Below, in pieces: positions 28,401 to 33,048 of a stretch of 64,000 nucleotides of DNA. A program made the position numbers and the translations under genes. The notes beneath the pieces are model-generated. The model searched no databases. It saw only the letters and a list, made by a program, of their open reading frames with translations, and was not told the DNA's origin. Position 1 is the stretch's first letter, and each line of letters opens with the position of its first letter. Source of the DNA: Pseudomonas helleri (GTDB lineage Bacteria > Pseudomonadota > Gammaproteobacteria > Pseudomonadales > Pseudomonadaceae); assembly GCF_001043025.1 (NCBI RefSeq), contig NZ_JYLD01000003.1, forward strand, positions 310,001 through 374,000, read 5' to 3'.

Positions 28401-30092
28401 TTCAAGGGTGGTGCCATTGCCTTGGGCTGCATCGAGGGTGACTTCGAAGCTGCCATCAGCCCCCACGACCGCTGTACCGACTTGCTCCCCGGACGCGTTT
28501 TTAACGATAACTGTGCTGCCCACTTCACCTTTACCGGTAAGGGTCAGGCCATCGGGGCTCACAGCCAGGTTGGTTGGCGCATCAGGCGCGGTGGTGTCGG
28601 TGTACACAACGCTGCTGACTGGCGATACCTGGCCTTTGCTGTCAGTCAATGTGACATTCACGCTGGCGCCGCTGATCAGGGCCGTGTCGAAAGACAGGTT
28701 GAAATTGCCATCGGCATCCACCGTCCCGCTGCCGATAATATTGCCCGCCGCATCCTTGACCGTAATCTTGTTATTGGCCTGCCCCTTGCCGCTGATCGAG
28801 AGGCCGTTCTGGCTGACGACCAAGTCAGTGGCCGCGAGCGGTTGGCCTCCTGAGCCCAAATCGGTGTCAGTCACAATAAATTTGCCTGGCAACGATTCGT
28901 TCTGAGCCGCGTCAGTCAGCGTGGTGTTCAACTGCTGACCCACGCTTTGCGGTGAGGTCAGTGTGATCAAGAAATTGCCGTCGGCACCGACAGTGCCACT
29001 GCCCACCACATTGTTGGCGGAGTCCTTGACCGTAACGTGGGAACCCGGCTCACCTTTACCGCTGAATGTCACACCGTCTGTGGCCAAAAACAGGCTGGTG
29101 GGTACATCAGGAGCGGTGGTGTCAGGCGCCACCACGCTGCCGACCGGCGACTGGTTGCCCGCCGGGTCGGTCAAGGTGACATCAAGGGTTTGACCGTTGT
29201 TTTGCGGGGTGCCGAGGGTAATGTCGAAATTGCCATCAGCCCCTACGGTGCCCGAGCCGATCACATTGCCCGCAGAATCTTTAACCGTCACCGTCGAGCC
29301 AGGCTCACCCTTGCCGCTGATGGTTTGGCCATCCGGGCTGACCGTCAGGCCGGTCGGGGCCTCTGGAGCGGTGGTGTCAGGCGCCACCACGCTACCGACC
29401 GGGGACTGGTTACCCGACGGGTCGGTCAAGGTTACGTCGAGTTTTTCGCCGTTGGTCTTGGACGAGTCCAGGGGCACCTTGAAGTTGCCATCAGCGCCGA
29501 CCGTGCCGGTGCCGACCACGTTACCGGCCGCATCCTTGACCGTCACTTTGGAACCGGCCTCGCCCTTGCCGATGACGCTCAGGCCATCGCTGCTCACCGA
29601 AATACCGGTTGGAGCACCGGGCGCTGCGGTATCGCCATCACCGCCATGATGGCCGCCGCCACCGCCACCACCGCTCAACGCAGCCGCCGCGCCACCTACC
29701 GCCAGAAGGCCAAGCCCCCACAGGACCCAGTTAGGAATGTCGGCACTGCCGCCAGCCGCGGCCAGTGTCAGGTCGTGAAGGCTGGAAATCTGGGTGAAAG
29801 TAAAGCCAGAGTAAGGTGAAGAATACTGACCCAGGAGCAGCGTTCCATTGCTGCCCTCCAGCACCAGTTGGTTAGTGGCTCCGTCGCTGCCCGTCACAAA
29901 GAAGTTCTGGATCGTAACGGTTTCACCGGACTTGAGTGTAATAACCAGATTATTGCCGGACTGTTGATAAGACTGAACACTCTCCTGGCCGAAGGGCAGT
30001 TTTACAATGCTCGTGCCTTTAAGGCTGAGCGAACCCAACGCCTGTTCCGACTTAGCCCCTGATGCCTTGTCAACAATCACAATACTCTTCAT
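10407..30092 (-). CDS. Giant BapA/LapA-like adhesin with 67 tandem Ig-like repeats
   Basis: A 6561-residue surface adhesin exported by the adjacent type I system. Residues 1 to about 112 match the BapA prefix domain (MKSIVIVDKASGAKSEQALG). A hydrophobic stretch (119-139) and a Gly run (141-147, then HH) follow. Residues 154-5853 are 67 repeats of 85 residues, each with a core of the form GKGE, GSTVTVK, GTGTVGADG, NGETLNVTLTD and AGN, typical of bacterial Ig-like adhesin modules. The C-terminal 708 residues contain two beta-rich VCBS-like modules (with NGNYSYVANG near 6084 and DGKYTYTPNA near 6344), a His-rich linker (about 6411-6452) and a 100-residue tail acting as the secretion signal. No RTX nonapeptides are visible. 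ATG 30092 has a GTAGGTG site upstream. Such proteins mediate attachment and biofilm formation. Confidence 0.95.
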   Translation of the reverse strand: MKSIVIVDKASGAKSEQALGSLSLKGTSIVKLPFGQESVQSYQQSGNNLVITLKSGETVTIQNFFVTGSDGATNQLVLEGSNGTLLLGQYSSPYSGFTFTQISSLHDLTLAAAGGSADIPNWVLWGLGLLAVGGAAAALSGGGGGGGHHGGDGDTAAPGAPTGISVSSDGLSVIGKGEAGSKVTVKDAAGNVVGTGTVGADGNFKVPLDSSKTNGEKLDVTLTDPSGNQSPVGSVVAPDTTAPEAPTGLTVSPDGQTISGKGEPGSTVTVKDSAGNVIGSGTVGADGNFDITLGTPQNNGQTLDVTLTDPAGNQSPVGSVVAPDTTAPDVPTSLFLATDGVTFSGKGEPGSHVTVKDSANNVVGSGTVGADGNFLITLTSPQSVGQQLNTTLTDAAQNESLPGKFIVTDTDLGSGGQPLAATDLVVSQNGLSISGKGQANNKITVKDAAGNIIGSGTVDADGNFNLSFDTALISGASVNVTLTDSKGQVSPVSSVVYTDTTAPDAPTNLAVSPDGLTLTGKGEVGSTVIVKNASGEQVGTAVVGADGSFEVTLDAAQGNGTTLEVTLTDKAENISTATPVVVGEAVAPEAPTGLVVSADGLSVTGKGEPGSTVTIKDSAGNVIGTGTVGNDGNFDVTLGTAQTNGETLGVTLTSPGGLTSPSISVVAGDTTAPEAPTNLAVSDDGLVLSGKGEPGSTITIKGPTGTVIGTGTVGADGTFSIILETAQTNGETLGVTLTDKAGNVSQAGSVVAGDTTAPDAPTNIAVSADGLTLTGKGEAGSTVIVKNAAGEQVGTAVVGADGSFEVTLDASQGNGTTLEVTLTDKAGNVSTATPVVVGEAVAPEAPTGLVVSADGLTVTGKGEVGSTVIVKDAAGLPIGTGVVGADGSFEITLDKAQTNGETLGVTLTNAGGLTSPSISVIAGDTTAPEAPTNLAVSDDGLALTGKGEPGSTVTIKDPAGKVIGTGTVGEDGSFSITLDKAQTNGETLGVTLTDKAGNISQVGSVVAGDTTAPEAPTGLGVSADGLTLSGKGEVGSTVTVKDPAGNVIGSGPVAADGSFEITLDPAQTNGQTLAVTQTDAAGNISAGGSVVAGDTTAPAAPTELAVSADGLTLTGKGEVGSTVIVKDAAGLEIGNGVVDADGNFSVILDKAQTNGETLGVTLTDKAGNISQVGSVVAGDTTAPDAPTNIAVSADGLTLTGKGEAGSTVIVKNADGEQVGTAVVGADGSFEVTLDAAQGNGTTLEVTLTDKAGNISTATPVVVGEAVAPEAPTGLVVSADGLTVTGKGEPGSTVTIKDSAGNVIGTGTVGDDGNFDVTLGTAQNNGETLGVTLTSPGGLTSPSISVIAGDTTAPEAPTNLAVSDDGLALTGKGEAGSTVIVKDAAGLQIGAGVVDADGNFSIILDSAQTNGQTLNVTLTDKAGNISQVGSVVAGDTSAPEAPTGLGVSADGLTLSGKGEVGSTVTVKDAAGNVIGSGPVGADGSFEITLAPAQTNGQTLAVTQTDAAGNISAGGSVVAGDTTAPAAPTELAVSADGLTLTGKGEIGSTVIVKDAEGLQIGAGVVGADGSFEIILDAAQTNGETLNVTLTDKAGNISQVGSVVAGDTTAPEAPTGVVLSADGLTLTGKGEVGSTVTVKNAEGAVIGSGPVGADGSFEITLDAAQTNGQTLDVTLADKAGNVSAVTPVIAGDTTAPAAPTDLAVSADGLTLTGKGEINSTVIVKNATGGQIGVGVVDADGNFSITLDSAQTNGETLNVTLTDAAGNVSLVGSVVAGDTTAPDAPTNIAVSADGLTLTGKGEAGSTVIVKNAAGESVGTAVVGADGSFEVTLDAAQGNGTVLEVTLTDKAGNISDPTPVLVGEAVAPEAPTGLVVSADGLTVTGKGEVGSTVTVKGPAGNVIGTGVVDVDGNFSVTLDTAQTNGESLGVTLTNAGGLTSPSISVVAGDTTAPDAPTDLVVSADGLALTGKGEAGSTVTIKDAAGTVIGTGPVGADGNFSITLDSAQTNGEALNVTLTDKAGNISAVTPVIAGDTTAPDAPTELAVSVDGLTLSGKGEVGSTVTVKDAAGAVIGSGPVGADGSFEITLDAAQTNGETLNVTLTDKAGNVSAITPVVAGDTTAPAAPTDLAVSIDGLTLTGKGEAGSTVTVKDAAGAVIGSGPFGADGSFEIVLDSAQKNGETLNVTLTDKAGNVSAVTPVIAGDTTAPDAPTELAVSVDGLTLSGKGEIGSTVTVKDAAGAVIGSGPVGADGSFEITLDTAQTNGETLNVTLTDKAGNISAVTPVTAGDTTAPDAPTELKVSADGLSLTGKGEAGSTVTVKDAVGAVLGTGPVAADGSFTITLDSAQKNGETLNVTLTDKAGNVSVSAPVVAGDTTAPDAPTNIAVSADGLTLTGKGEVGSTVTVKDSAGLSVGTGVVGADGSFEVILKDAQGNGAILDVTLTDKAGNISPITPVVVGIAVAPDAPTDLAVSADGLTVTGKGEIGSTVTVKDAAGLPIGTGVVGADGSFEVTLDKAQTNGETLGVTLTNAGGLTSPSISVVAGDTTAPDAPTDLVVSADGLALTGKGEAGSTVTIKDAAGTVIGTGPIGADGSFTITLDTAQKNGETLNVTLTDKAGNISAVTPVIAGDTTAPDAPTELAVSVDGLSLSGKGEVGSTVTVKDAAGAVIGSGPVEADGTFTIALDTVQTNGETLNVTLTDKAGNVSVVTPVIAGDTTAPDAPTELKVSADGLSLTGKGEAGSTVTVKDALGAVIGTGPVAADGSFTIPLDSAQKNGETLNVTLTDKAGNVSAVTPVIAGDTTAPDAPTELAVSVDGLTLSGKGEAGSTVTVKDAAGAVIGSGPVGADGSFEITLDTAQTNGETLNVTLTDKAGNVSAVTPVLAGDTTAPEAPTELAVSVDGLTLTGKGEVGSTVTVKDAAGVVIGSGPVGADGSFEIALDAAQINGETLNVTLTDKAGNVSAVTPVIAGDTTAPDAPTELAVSVDGLTLTGKGEVGSTVTVKDAAGAVIGSGPVGADGTFTIALDTAQSNGETLNVTLTDKAGNVSAITPVTAGDTTAPDAPTELKVSVDGLILTGKGEAGSTVTVKDAAGAVIGTGPVAADGSFTITLDSAQKNGEALNVTLTDKAGNVSVVTPVIAGDTTAPDAPTNLAVSGNGLILTGKGEVGSIVIVKDAAGVQVGTGVVDAGGNFEVALDPGQSNGSTLQVTLTDKAGNISIASPVVVGDAVAPDAPTDLSVSVDGLVLDGKGEPGAIVTVKTAAGVVIGSGVVGLDGNFSVALDTAQTNGETLGVTLSSVGGLTSPSVSVVAGDTTAPDAPTELAVSVDGLTLNGKGEPGSTVTVKNAAGAVIGSGPVALDGSFAITLNTAQTNGETLNVTLTDKTGNVSVVTPVIAGDTTAPVAPTELAVSADGLTLSGKGEAGSTVIVKNVAGAQIGTGIVDADGAFTAILDTPQKNGETLNVTLTDKAGNVSSSTPVTAGDTTAPAAPTELKVSADGLTLDGKGEVGSTVIVKNALGVQIGTGVVGTDGTFAVTLNTAQKNGETLNVTLTDKAGNVSAATPVIAGDTTAPDAPTELKVSLDGLELTGKGEAGSVVTVKNAAGVQVGAGIVGPDGSFTAILDTPQKNGETLNVTLTDKAGNVSAVAPVVAGDTTAPGAPTELKVSVDGLTLSGKGEVGSTVTVKDAAGAVIGGGPVGADGSFDITLDTAQTNGETLNVTLTDKAGNVSAVTPVIAGDTTAPAAPTELKVSVDGLELTGKGEAGSVVTVKNAAGVQIGTAIVGPDGSFTAILDTPQKNGETLNVTLTDKAGNVSAVTPVIAGDTTAPAAPTDLKVSVDGLALTGKGEAGSTVIVKNALGVQVGTGTVGADGSFSAVLDTPQKNGELLNVTLTDKSGNVSAVTPVIAGDTTAPAAPTELKVSVDGLALTGKGEAGSIVIVKNAAGVQIGTGIVGPDGAFTAVLDTPQKNGETLNVTLTDKSGNVSAVTPVIAGDTTAPAAPTELKVSVDGLALTGKGEAGSTVIVKNALGVQVGTGTVDADGSFSAVLDTPQKNGELLNVTLTDKAGNVSLPTPVVAGDTTAPAAPTDLDVRVDGLALTGKGEVGSTVTVKNAAGVQVGTGIVGLDGSFTVILAPAQNNGESLNVTLTDKAGNVSLAGVVTAGDTTAPAAPTELKVSADGLALTGKGEAGSTVIVKNALGVQVGSGTVDANGVLTATLDTPQKNGEILNVTLTDKAGNVSLPGVVAAGDTTAPAAPTELKVSLDGLALTGKGEAGSTVIVKNAAGVQVGTGIVGLDGSFIAVLAPAQKNGESLNVTLTDKAGNVSVSTAVVAGDTTAPAAPTELKVSVDGLSLTGKGEAGSTVIVKNAAGVQVGAGTVGEDGSFSAVLTSPQKNGELLNVTLTDKAGNVSLAAPVTAGDTTNPDAPTNLAVSLGGLVLTGKGEPGAAVTVKGLGGVTVGTGFVGADGGFAIVLVPAQGNGQTLDVQLKDAAGNESPIGTVIVGGALAPEAPTDLVVSLDGLTLSGKGEAGLSVTIKNAAGAVIGTGTVGVDGNFAVTLDTAQKNGETLGVTLTNSLDLSSPSISVEAGDTTAPAAPTGLAVSLDGLLLTGKGEAGSIVTVKNAAGVTIGTGVVGVDGSFSAILDTPQKNGETLNVILTDKAGNVSVATPVVAGDTTAPAAPTELNVSADGLTLTGKGEAGSTVTVKNAAGVQVGTGTVGADGSLTATLSPAQKNGESLNVTLTDKAGNVSLPTPVVAGDTTAPAAPTELKVSLDGLLLTGKGEAGSTVIVKNAAGQQISTVVVGIDGSFAAVLTPAQKNGETLNVTLTDKAGNVSVVTPVVAGDTTSPAAPTELKVSADGLALTGKGEAGSTVTVKNAAGVAIGTGVVGADGSFSATLNTPQKNGELLNVTLTDKAGNVSLPAPVLAGDTTAPAAPTNLSVSVDGLVLNGKGEPGSTVTVKNAAGVVIGGGLVGLDGSFAAVLTLPQKNGETLSVTQTDVAGNVSVAAPVVAGDTTAPAAPTDLAVSLNGLALTGKGEAGSIVTVKNAAGVQIGTGIVGLDGSFSAVLTSPQKNGETLNVTLTDKAGNVSVATPVIAGDTTAPAAPTELKVSLDGLALTGKGEAGSIVTVKNAAGAQVGTGVVGVDGSFSAVLNPPQKNGETLNVTLTDKAGNVSVAGDVTAGDTTAPAAPTELKVSLDGLLLTGKGEAGSTVIVKNAAGQQISTVVVGIDGNFAAVLLTPQKNGETLNVTLTDKAGNVSLPGTVTAGDTTAPAAPNTLAVSADGLSLTGKGEAGSTVVVKNAAGTQIGTGVVGVDGSFTATLSPAQKNGESLNVTLTDKAGNVSLPGTVTAGDTTAPAAPTDLKVSLDGLLLTGKGEAGSTVIVKNAAGQQIGTVVVGIDGNFAAVLLTPQKNGESLNVTLTDKAGNVSLPGTVTAGDTTAPAAPNTLAVSADGLSLTGKGEAGSTVVVKNAAGTQVGTGVVGADGSFTATLSPAQKNGESLNVTLTDKAGNVSLPTPVLAGDTTAPAAATDLKVSLDGLLLTGKGEAGSTVIVKNAAGQQISTVVVGIDGNFAAVLLTPQKNGETLNVTLTDKAGNVSVAAPVVAGDTTAPVAPTNLVVSVNGLTLTGKGEAGSTVTVKNAAGVAVGSGTVGADGSFTATLSPAQKNGESLNVTLTDKAGNVSLPTPVLAGDTTAPQAPTELKVSLDGLTLTGKGEVGSIVTVKNAAGVQIGTGLVGANGSFTALLVGPHKNGESLTVTLTDKAGNVSVPAPVLAGDTTPPAIATDLALNADGVTFSGKGEAGSQVTVKDYLGQTIGTGTVNGQGNFTVILNQPRSTGETLNVTLKDAAQNVSQPATYLAIDPGLPGTLTPKAFNDLTTAEMVIKPVTTNTGLKDMTVYTLASVGGIIIGGVVKDTQLFTVASGTTGTLNLSSGSADFLKLLGGGVKATLEVSDGKGGWLPVQQGSLGSGLLDLLGIFGSSGSGKVTGLSAGNYRFTFELDLALVKVLSSATAKLSVTEQSLTDFTADAGTAIKGNVITDLGFDGKTDVTGTAGPAKVQVMVDGKLVDADIPTGPGTVLQGQYGQLTIFANGNYSYVANGNAANLGKVDSFEYHLVNAAGSSTANLYVRIDSADSNFTWSTTDPSAPGVIVPVANDDVGSVAIQLSPEVGPQVSLQGFGYDLKAVGISLTGSGTGAGGAIVIEANTKGDIAVTAKFSSGSQGLGGTTLTLEKFINGEWAAVPQQSFSATSHTFKDLGEGTYRVTASTSILLSLGTKVSIEQKLTPTYLDKFVVGTVTPATGNVLSSTLTGPDKLGSVLTVISVLDKGVFVNAGGEGKVVAGAYGTLTLFADGKYTYTPNAGLTASNVGQVDHFTYKLTSPTGNSDTAELYIRLDSPDRPQVWDDANPGAPAKTATSFAALAVEEHVAAVDHVAATEGHTTGEHGDHAVVADTDFTHVDNVAGTDGLLWEGGDAAINLASLIGKVSGIDAIDLNHVSAVDLTLSLEDLVSITGPEADRLVIQGDDNDSVHLTGNWSSGVAQVENGLEYVIYTSEEDKTHQLWVQNGISVV
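12534..29633 (-). repeat. 67 tandem 255-bp repeats encoding the adhesin stalk
   Basis: Unit boundaries marked by the codons for GDTTAP recur every 255 bases. From marker 12781 to marker 28591 there are exactly 62 units with no insertion or deletion. The unit between markers 28591 and 28861 is 15 bases longer (five extra residues, in the segment with SGGQPL). Three more exact units reach marker 29626, and one last unit lies below 12781. Two special unit types occur as neighbours seven times: one ending in VVVGEAVAPEAP-like linkers with NGTTLEVTL, then one with GGLTSPSIS. The others tend to alternate between an LSGKGEV/AQTNGE form and an LTGKGEA/AQKNGE form. Confidence 0.95.
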
Positions 30093-30818
30093 CTCACACC
30101 TACTTTATTCATTCGATAAATAAAGGGACTCGCCACTGCACTAAATGCAGGGCGCAAGTATCCCCGGCGGCGTAATTAACAACCGTTATTCGATAATGGG
30201 GTCGTGCTATTCAACGACTGTTTGGCGTAAGGCTTCAGCCCACGCCTGTTTCGTCACGTCCGTTCAGACGCCTTGCTCTGCCACTGCCAAACACCGCCAG
30301 CGGGCGATGAAGCGCTGAGTCCAAGGCTGAAAAGGTCTGTGAAATACGAAGGGAAACTACAGGGCAAACGCTGGCGACCGGGCTTTGTGCCGGGCCGGGC
30401 TGGCCACGAGAAGGCAGGTTCTCGATTGACAGCAGCTGGACATACGCTCTACGAATCCATTCGTTAACCATGGTGAACACACCCAGACAACGCGTAATAA
30501 TTAAAACCGTCAGGTGGACGACTTCCAAGTTCTATGCCGATACAGCTCTGGCAATGCAGGGACAATACTAGCCATACAGCCGACAATTTCAAAACAGGCT
30601 AATTCCCTCTTTTGCACCCGATGAGTGCACGCACATTCAACGCGTATTGAATCACCCGCCACTGACAATCCATGTCACACCAACGCACACAGCATGATAA
30701 TAAAACGCACAGCGCGTGATAACGGAACACACACTCAATGCATTATTCATACTTCTTTATTTTTTTATAAAAAAATATAAAAACAATGGAGTTATAACTT
30801 TAGTATGAATGTACCGCG
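30093..30818. other. Long upstream region of the adhesin gene
   Basis: About 726 bases separate the adhesin start from the end of a same-strand LysR gene. Near the adhesin start there is an inverted repeat CTTTATT (30103-30109)/AATAAAG (30119-30125) and a short TGCACTAAATGCA palindrome (30137-30149). Far upstream the DNA becomes AT-rich, with an inverted repeat ATTCATACT (30745-30753)/AGTATGAAT (30802-30810) enclosing long A/T runs, which could end the LysR transcript. The middle (30230-30530) is GC-rich and shows no convincing gene. The region very likely carries the adhesin promoter and leader, but I cannot place a -10/-35 pair with confidence. Confidence 0.5.
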
Positions 30819-31703
30819 TTATCCGTGAGTCTTCATAAAATCAATAAACACGCGAACTTTCAGGGGCAGATGACGGGTGTCGGGGTACAGCGCATAGATG
30901 CCTTGGCGCGTGAGTTGCCAGCCGGGCAGCAGATGCACCAGCCTGCCGGCCTGCAAATCGTCCTCGATCAGCCAGTCCGGCAAAATCGCCACGCCCTGCC
31001 CGGTCAAGGCAAACGCCTGCAGCACCGATGAATTGTCGGCCTTGATCCGCGCATTGGCCGGGTTGGGTTGATAAGGCCGGACGCTGCCGCTGCTCAACTC
31101 GGTAATGCTCAACTCACCGACCCGCCCATGTTCCAGCCAGGGTGCTTGTTCAAGGGCTTGCACGCTGTTGATCGGCGCCAGGCTGGCAACAAAGCCCGGC
31201 GAGGCCACCGGCAGAATCTCAAAGGTGCGCAACTGCACGGCGCGATGGCTGGAGTCGAGCACGCGGCCCAGCCGCAGGGCCACGTCAAAACGCTCTGAGA
31301 TCAGGTCTGCATGGGTCGAAGAGGTCGATAGATGCACGTTCAGTTCAGGGTGTCGGGCGCGAAACAGCTCCAGCGCAGGCACCACTTTGGCCAACGCGTA
31401 CTCCACCGTGGTGGTGATGCGCAGCGTGCCCTTGAGTTCGGTGTGTTCACTGCGCGCCTCGTCAATCGCCAGCCGCGCTTCTTCGAGCATGCTCAGGCAG
31501 CGCACATAGAAACGTTCGCCCGCCTCGGTCAGCGCCAGCCGCCGGGTGTTGCGGATGAGCAACGTCACCCCGAGCTCAGCCTCCAGGCGTTTGATGTTGA
31601 AGCTGACCACGGCCCGGGTCTGGCCCAGCAAATCAGCGGCTGCGGTCAATGAGCCGGCTTCGACCACGGCTTTGAAGGTGTCGAATCGATCGAGGCTGAC
31701 CAT
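30819..31703 (-). CDS. LysR-family transcriptional regulator
   Basis: The 294-residue protein has a winged helix-turn-helix at residues 1-60 (FDTFKAVVEAGSLTAAADLL, then GQTRAVVSFNIKRLEAELGV) and a two-lobed effector domain from about 90. It resembles the CrgA/DmlR subgroup. It is divergent from the MFS transporter gene, with 108 bases between the starts that contain a perfect 19-bp palindrome, so it most likely controls that transporter and itself. The effector is unknown. ATG 31703 fits the family start. Confidence 0.9.
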   Translation of the reverse strand: MVSLDRFDTFKAVVEAGSLTAAADLLGQTRAVVSFNIKRLEAELGVTLLIRNTRRLALTEAGERFYVRCLSMLEEARLAIDEARSEHTELKGTLRITTTVEYALAKVVPALELFRARHPELNVHLSTSSTHADLISERFDVALRLGRVLDSSHRAVQLRTFEILPVASPGFVASLAPINSVQALEQAPWLEHGRVGELSITELSSGSVRPYQPNPANARIKADNSSVLQAFALTGQGVAILPDWLIEDDLQAGRLVHLLPGWQLTRQGIYALYPDTRHLPLKVRVFIDFMKTHG

Positions 31704-31719
31704 GGTTAAACCCGCTGAC

Positions 31720-31738
31720 TGTCAAAATATTTTTGACA
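31720..31738. promoter_or_regulatory. Perfect palindrome, probable LysR operator
   Basis: TGTCAAAATATTTTTGACA is an 8-3-8 perfect palindrome containing the LysR-type T-N11-A pattern. It lies 17 bases upstream of the LysR start and 74 bases upstream of the MFS start, the usual place for a shared operator. Confidence 0.7.
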
Positions 31739-31811
31739 ATCTAGCAGGGCGCAGGCCATTTCTCTAAAGGAAAAAGCGACTTACTGTGCAGGCTCTTTCA
31801 AGGAACCCCAC

Positions 31812-33035
31812 ATGGCTTATCGCAACAAACTCGCGCTGATCTATGTGCTCGGCTTTGCACTGGACCTGGTCAACATGTTCGCCGCATCGATTGCCTACCC
31901 GCAGATCGGCCAGATGCTGCACGCCTCGGTCAATCAACTGGCCTGGATCGGCAATGCCTACATGCTCGGCCTCACGTTGATCATTTTGCCCAGCGTGTGG
32001 CTGGCCTCGGTGTTTGGCGAGAAACGCCTGATTCTCGCCTCGCTGCTGGTGTTCAGTGTCGCGTCGTGGTGTGTCGCCCAAGCTGGTTCAATCGAGGCGC
32101 TTATCGGCTGGCGCTTGCTCCAGGGTCTGGGCGGCGGGTTGTTGATCCCGGTCGGCCAGGCCATGGTCTACCGGCACTTTCCGGTGCGTGAGCGGGCACG
32201 CCTGACATCGGTGATTCTATTGGTCGCGCTGCTGGTACCGGCGTTGTCACCGGCACTGGGCGGTTGGGTCGTGGAGTACGGGTCATGGCGCGGGGTGTTC
32301 TACGCCAACCTGCCGCTGGCATTGCTGGCTCTGGTGCTGGCGTGTGTGTGGATCAAAGCCGAACCACGCCCCACCGAGCGCCCGGCACTCAACCTCAACA
32401 ACTTGGCAACCGGCGCCCGCAGCATGGGCGGCTTGCTGAAAAGCCCGCTGCTGCGCGTCGCCATGCTGATGTACCTGTGTGTGGCGGGGATTTTTATCGG
32501 CACCCAACTGGTGAGTATTTTGTATTTGCACCAGTTGGGCTTGAGCCCTGCGCAGACCGGCGCCCTGATGCTGCCGTGGGCGCTGGCGTCGGCGCTGGGC
32601 ATTATGGTGAGCCGTTATCAATTCAACCAACTGGGGCCCAAACCCTTAATGCTGCTGGGCATGGGTGCGCAAGCCTTGGGCATTGGTTTACTGATTCAAG
32701 TGGACAGTTCACAGCTGTGGCTGGCGATCCCCCTGTACGCACTGATGGGATTTGGCGGCAGCCTGTGCAGCAGTACCGCGCAAAACACCGCGTTTATCGA
32801 TATAAGGCCCGAACGCATGGGGCACGCCAGCGCGCTGTGGAATATCAACCGCCAGTTGAGTTTTCTGCTCGGTCCAGCGCTGATGATGGCGTTGTTCGCC
32901 GCCTTGAGCACAATCACCTCGACGCCCCACGCCTTTGCCCTATGCTTTGCCATCGGTTGCGTATTAACCCTGGCGCCGCTTATCCCCGTGTTACGCCTCA
33001 ATACACCACACGTGCTGGCCTTGCTGGCGCCCTGA
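31812..33035 (+). CDS. Major facilitator superfamily transporter (drug-efflux type)
   Basis: A 407-residue polytopic membrane protein with about 12 hydrophobic segments. After the second segment comes the loop ASVFGEKR, a version of MFS motif A. The segment LLVALLVPALSPALGGWVVE matches antiporter motif C (a Gly/Pro-rich run before GG), typical of proton-driven drug efflux pumps. The length fits the 12-helix class better than the 14-helix one. Substrate is unknown. It is divergent from the LysR gene and 13 bases upstream of a small NTF2-like gene, with which it may share a transcript. Confidence 0.88.
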   Translation: MAYRNKLALIYVLGFALDLVNMFAASIAYPQIGQMLHASVNQLAWIGNAYMLGLTLIILPSVWLASVFGEKRLILASLLVFSVASWCVAQAGSIEALIGWRLLQGLGGGLLIPVGQAMVYRHFPVRERARLTSVILLVALLVPALSPALGGWVVEYGSWRGVFYANLPLALLALVLACVWIKAEPRPTERPALNLNNLATGARSMGGLLKSPLLRVAMLMYLCVAGIFIGTQLVSILYLHQLGLSPAQTGALMLPWALASALGIMVSRYQFNQLGPKPLMLLGMGAQALGIGLLIQVDSSQLWLAIPLYALMGFGGSLCSSTAQNTAFIDIRPERMGHASALWNINRQLSFLLGPALMMALFAALSTITSTPHAFALCFAIGCVLTLAPLIPVLRLNTPHVLALLAP

Positions 33036-33048
33036 CCTGGAAACTGTG

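Noticed and set aside
12721..28905. Very long plus-strand frames (up to 1315 codons) over the adhesin repeats, giving proteins with repeats such as SVGAAGAVVSPA
   Set aside because: They are the mirror of the 255-bp repeat array: because the unit is a multiple of three, an antisense frame open in one unit stays open in all. They lack ribosome binding sites and the minus-strand adhesin is clearly the real gene.
12534..29633. Regularly spaced repeats resembling a CRISPR array
   Set aside because: The 255-bp units are protein-coding with no unique spacers, so this is a domain array.
30235..30528. 97-codon minus-strand frame upstream of the adhesin
   Set aside because: No ribosome binding site, composition unlike a protein, and no recognisable motif.
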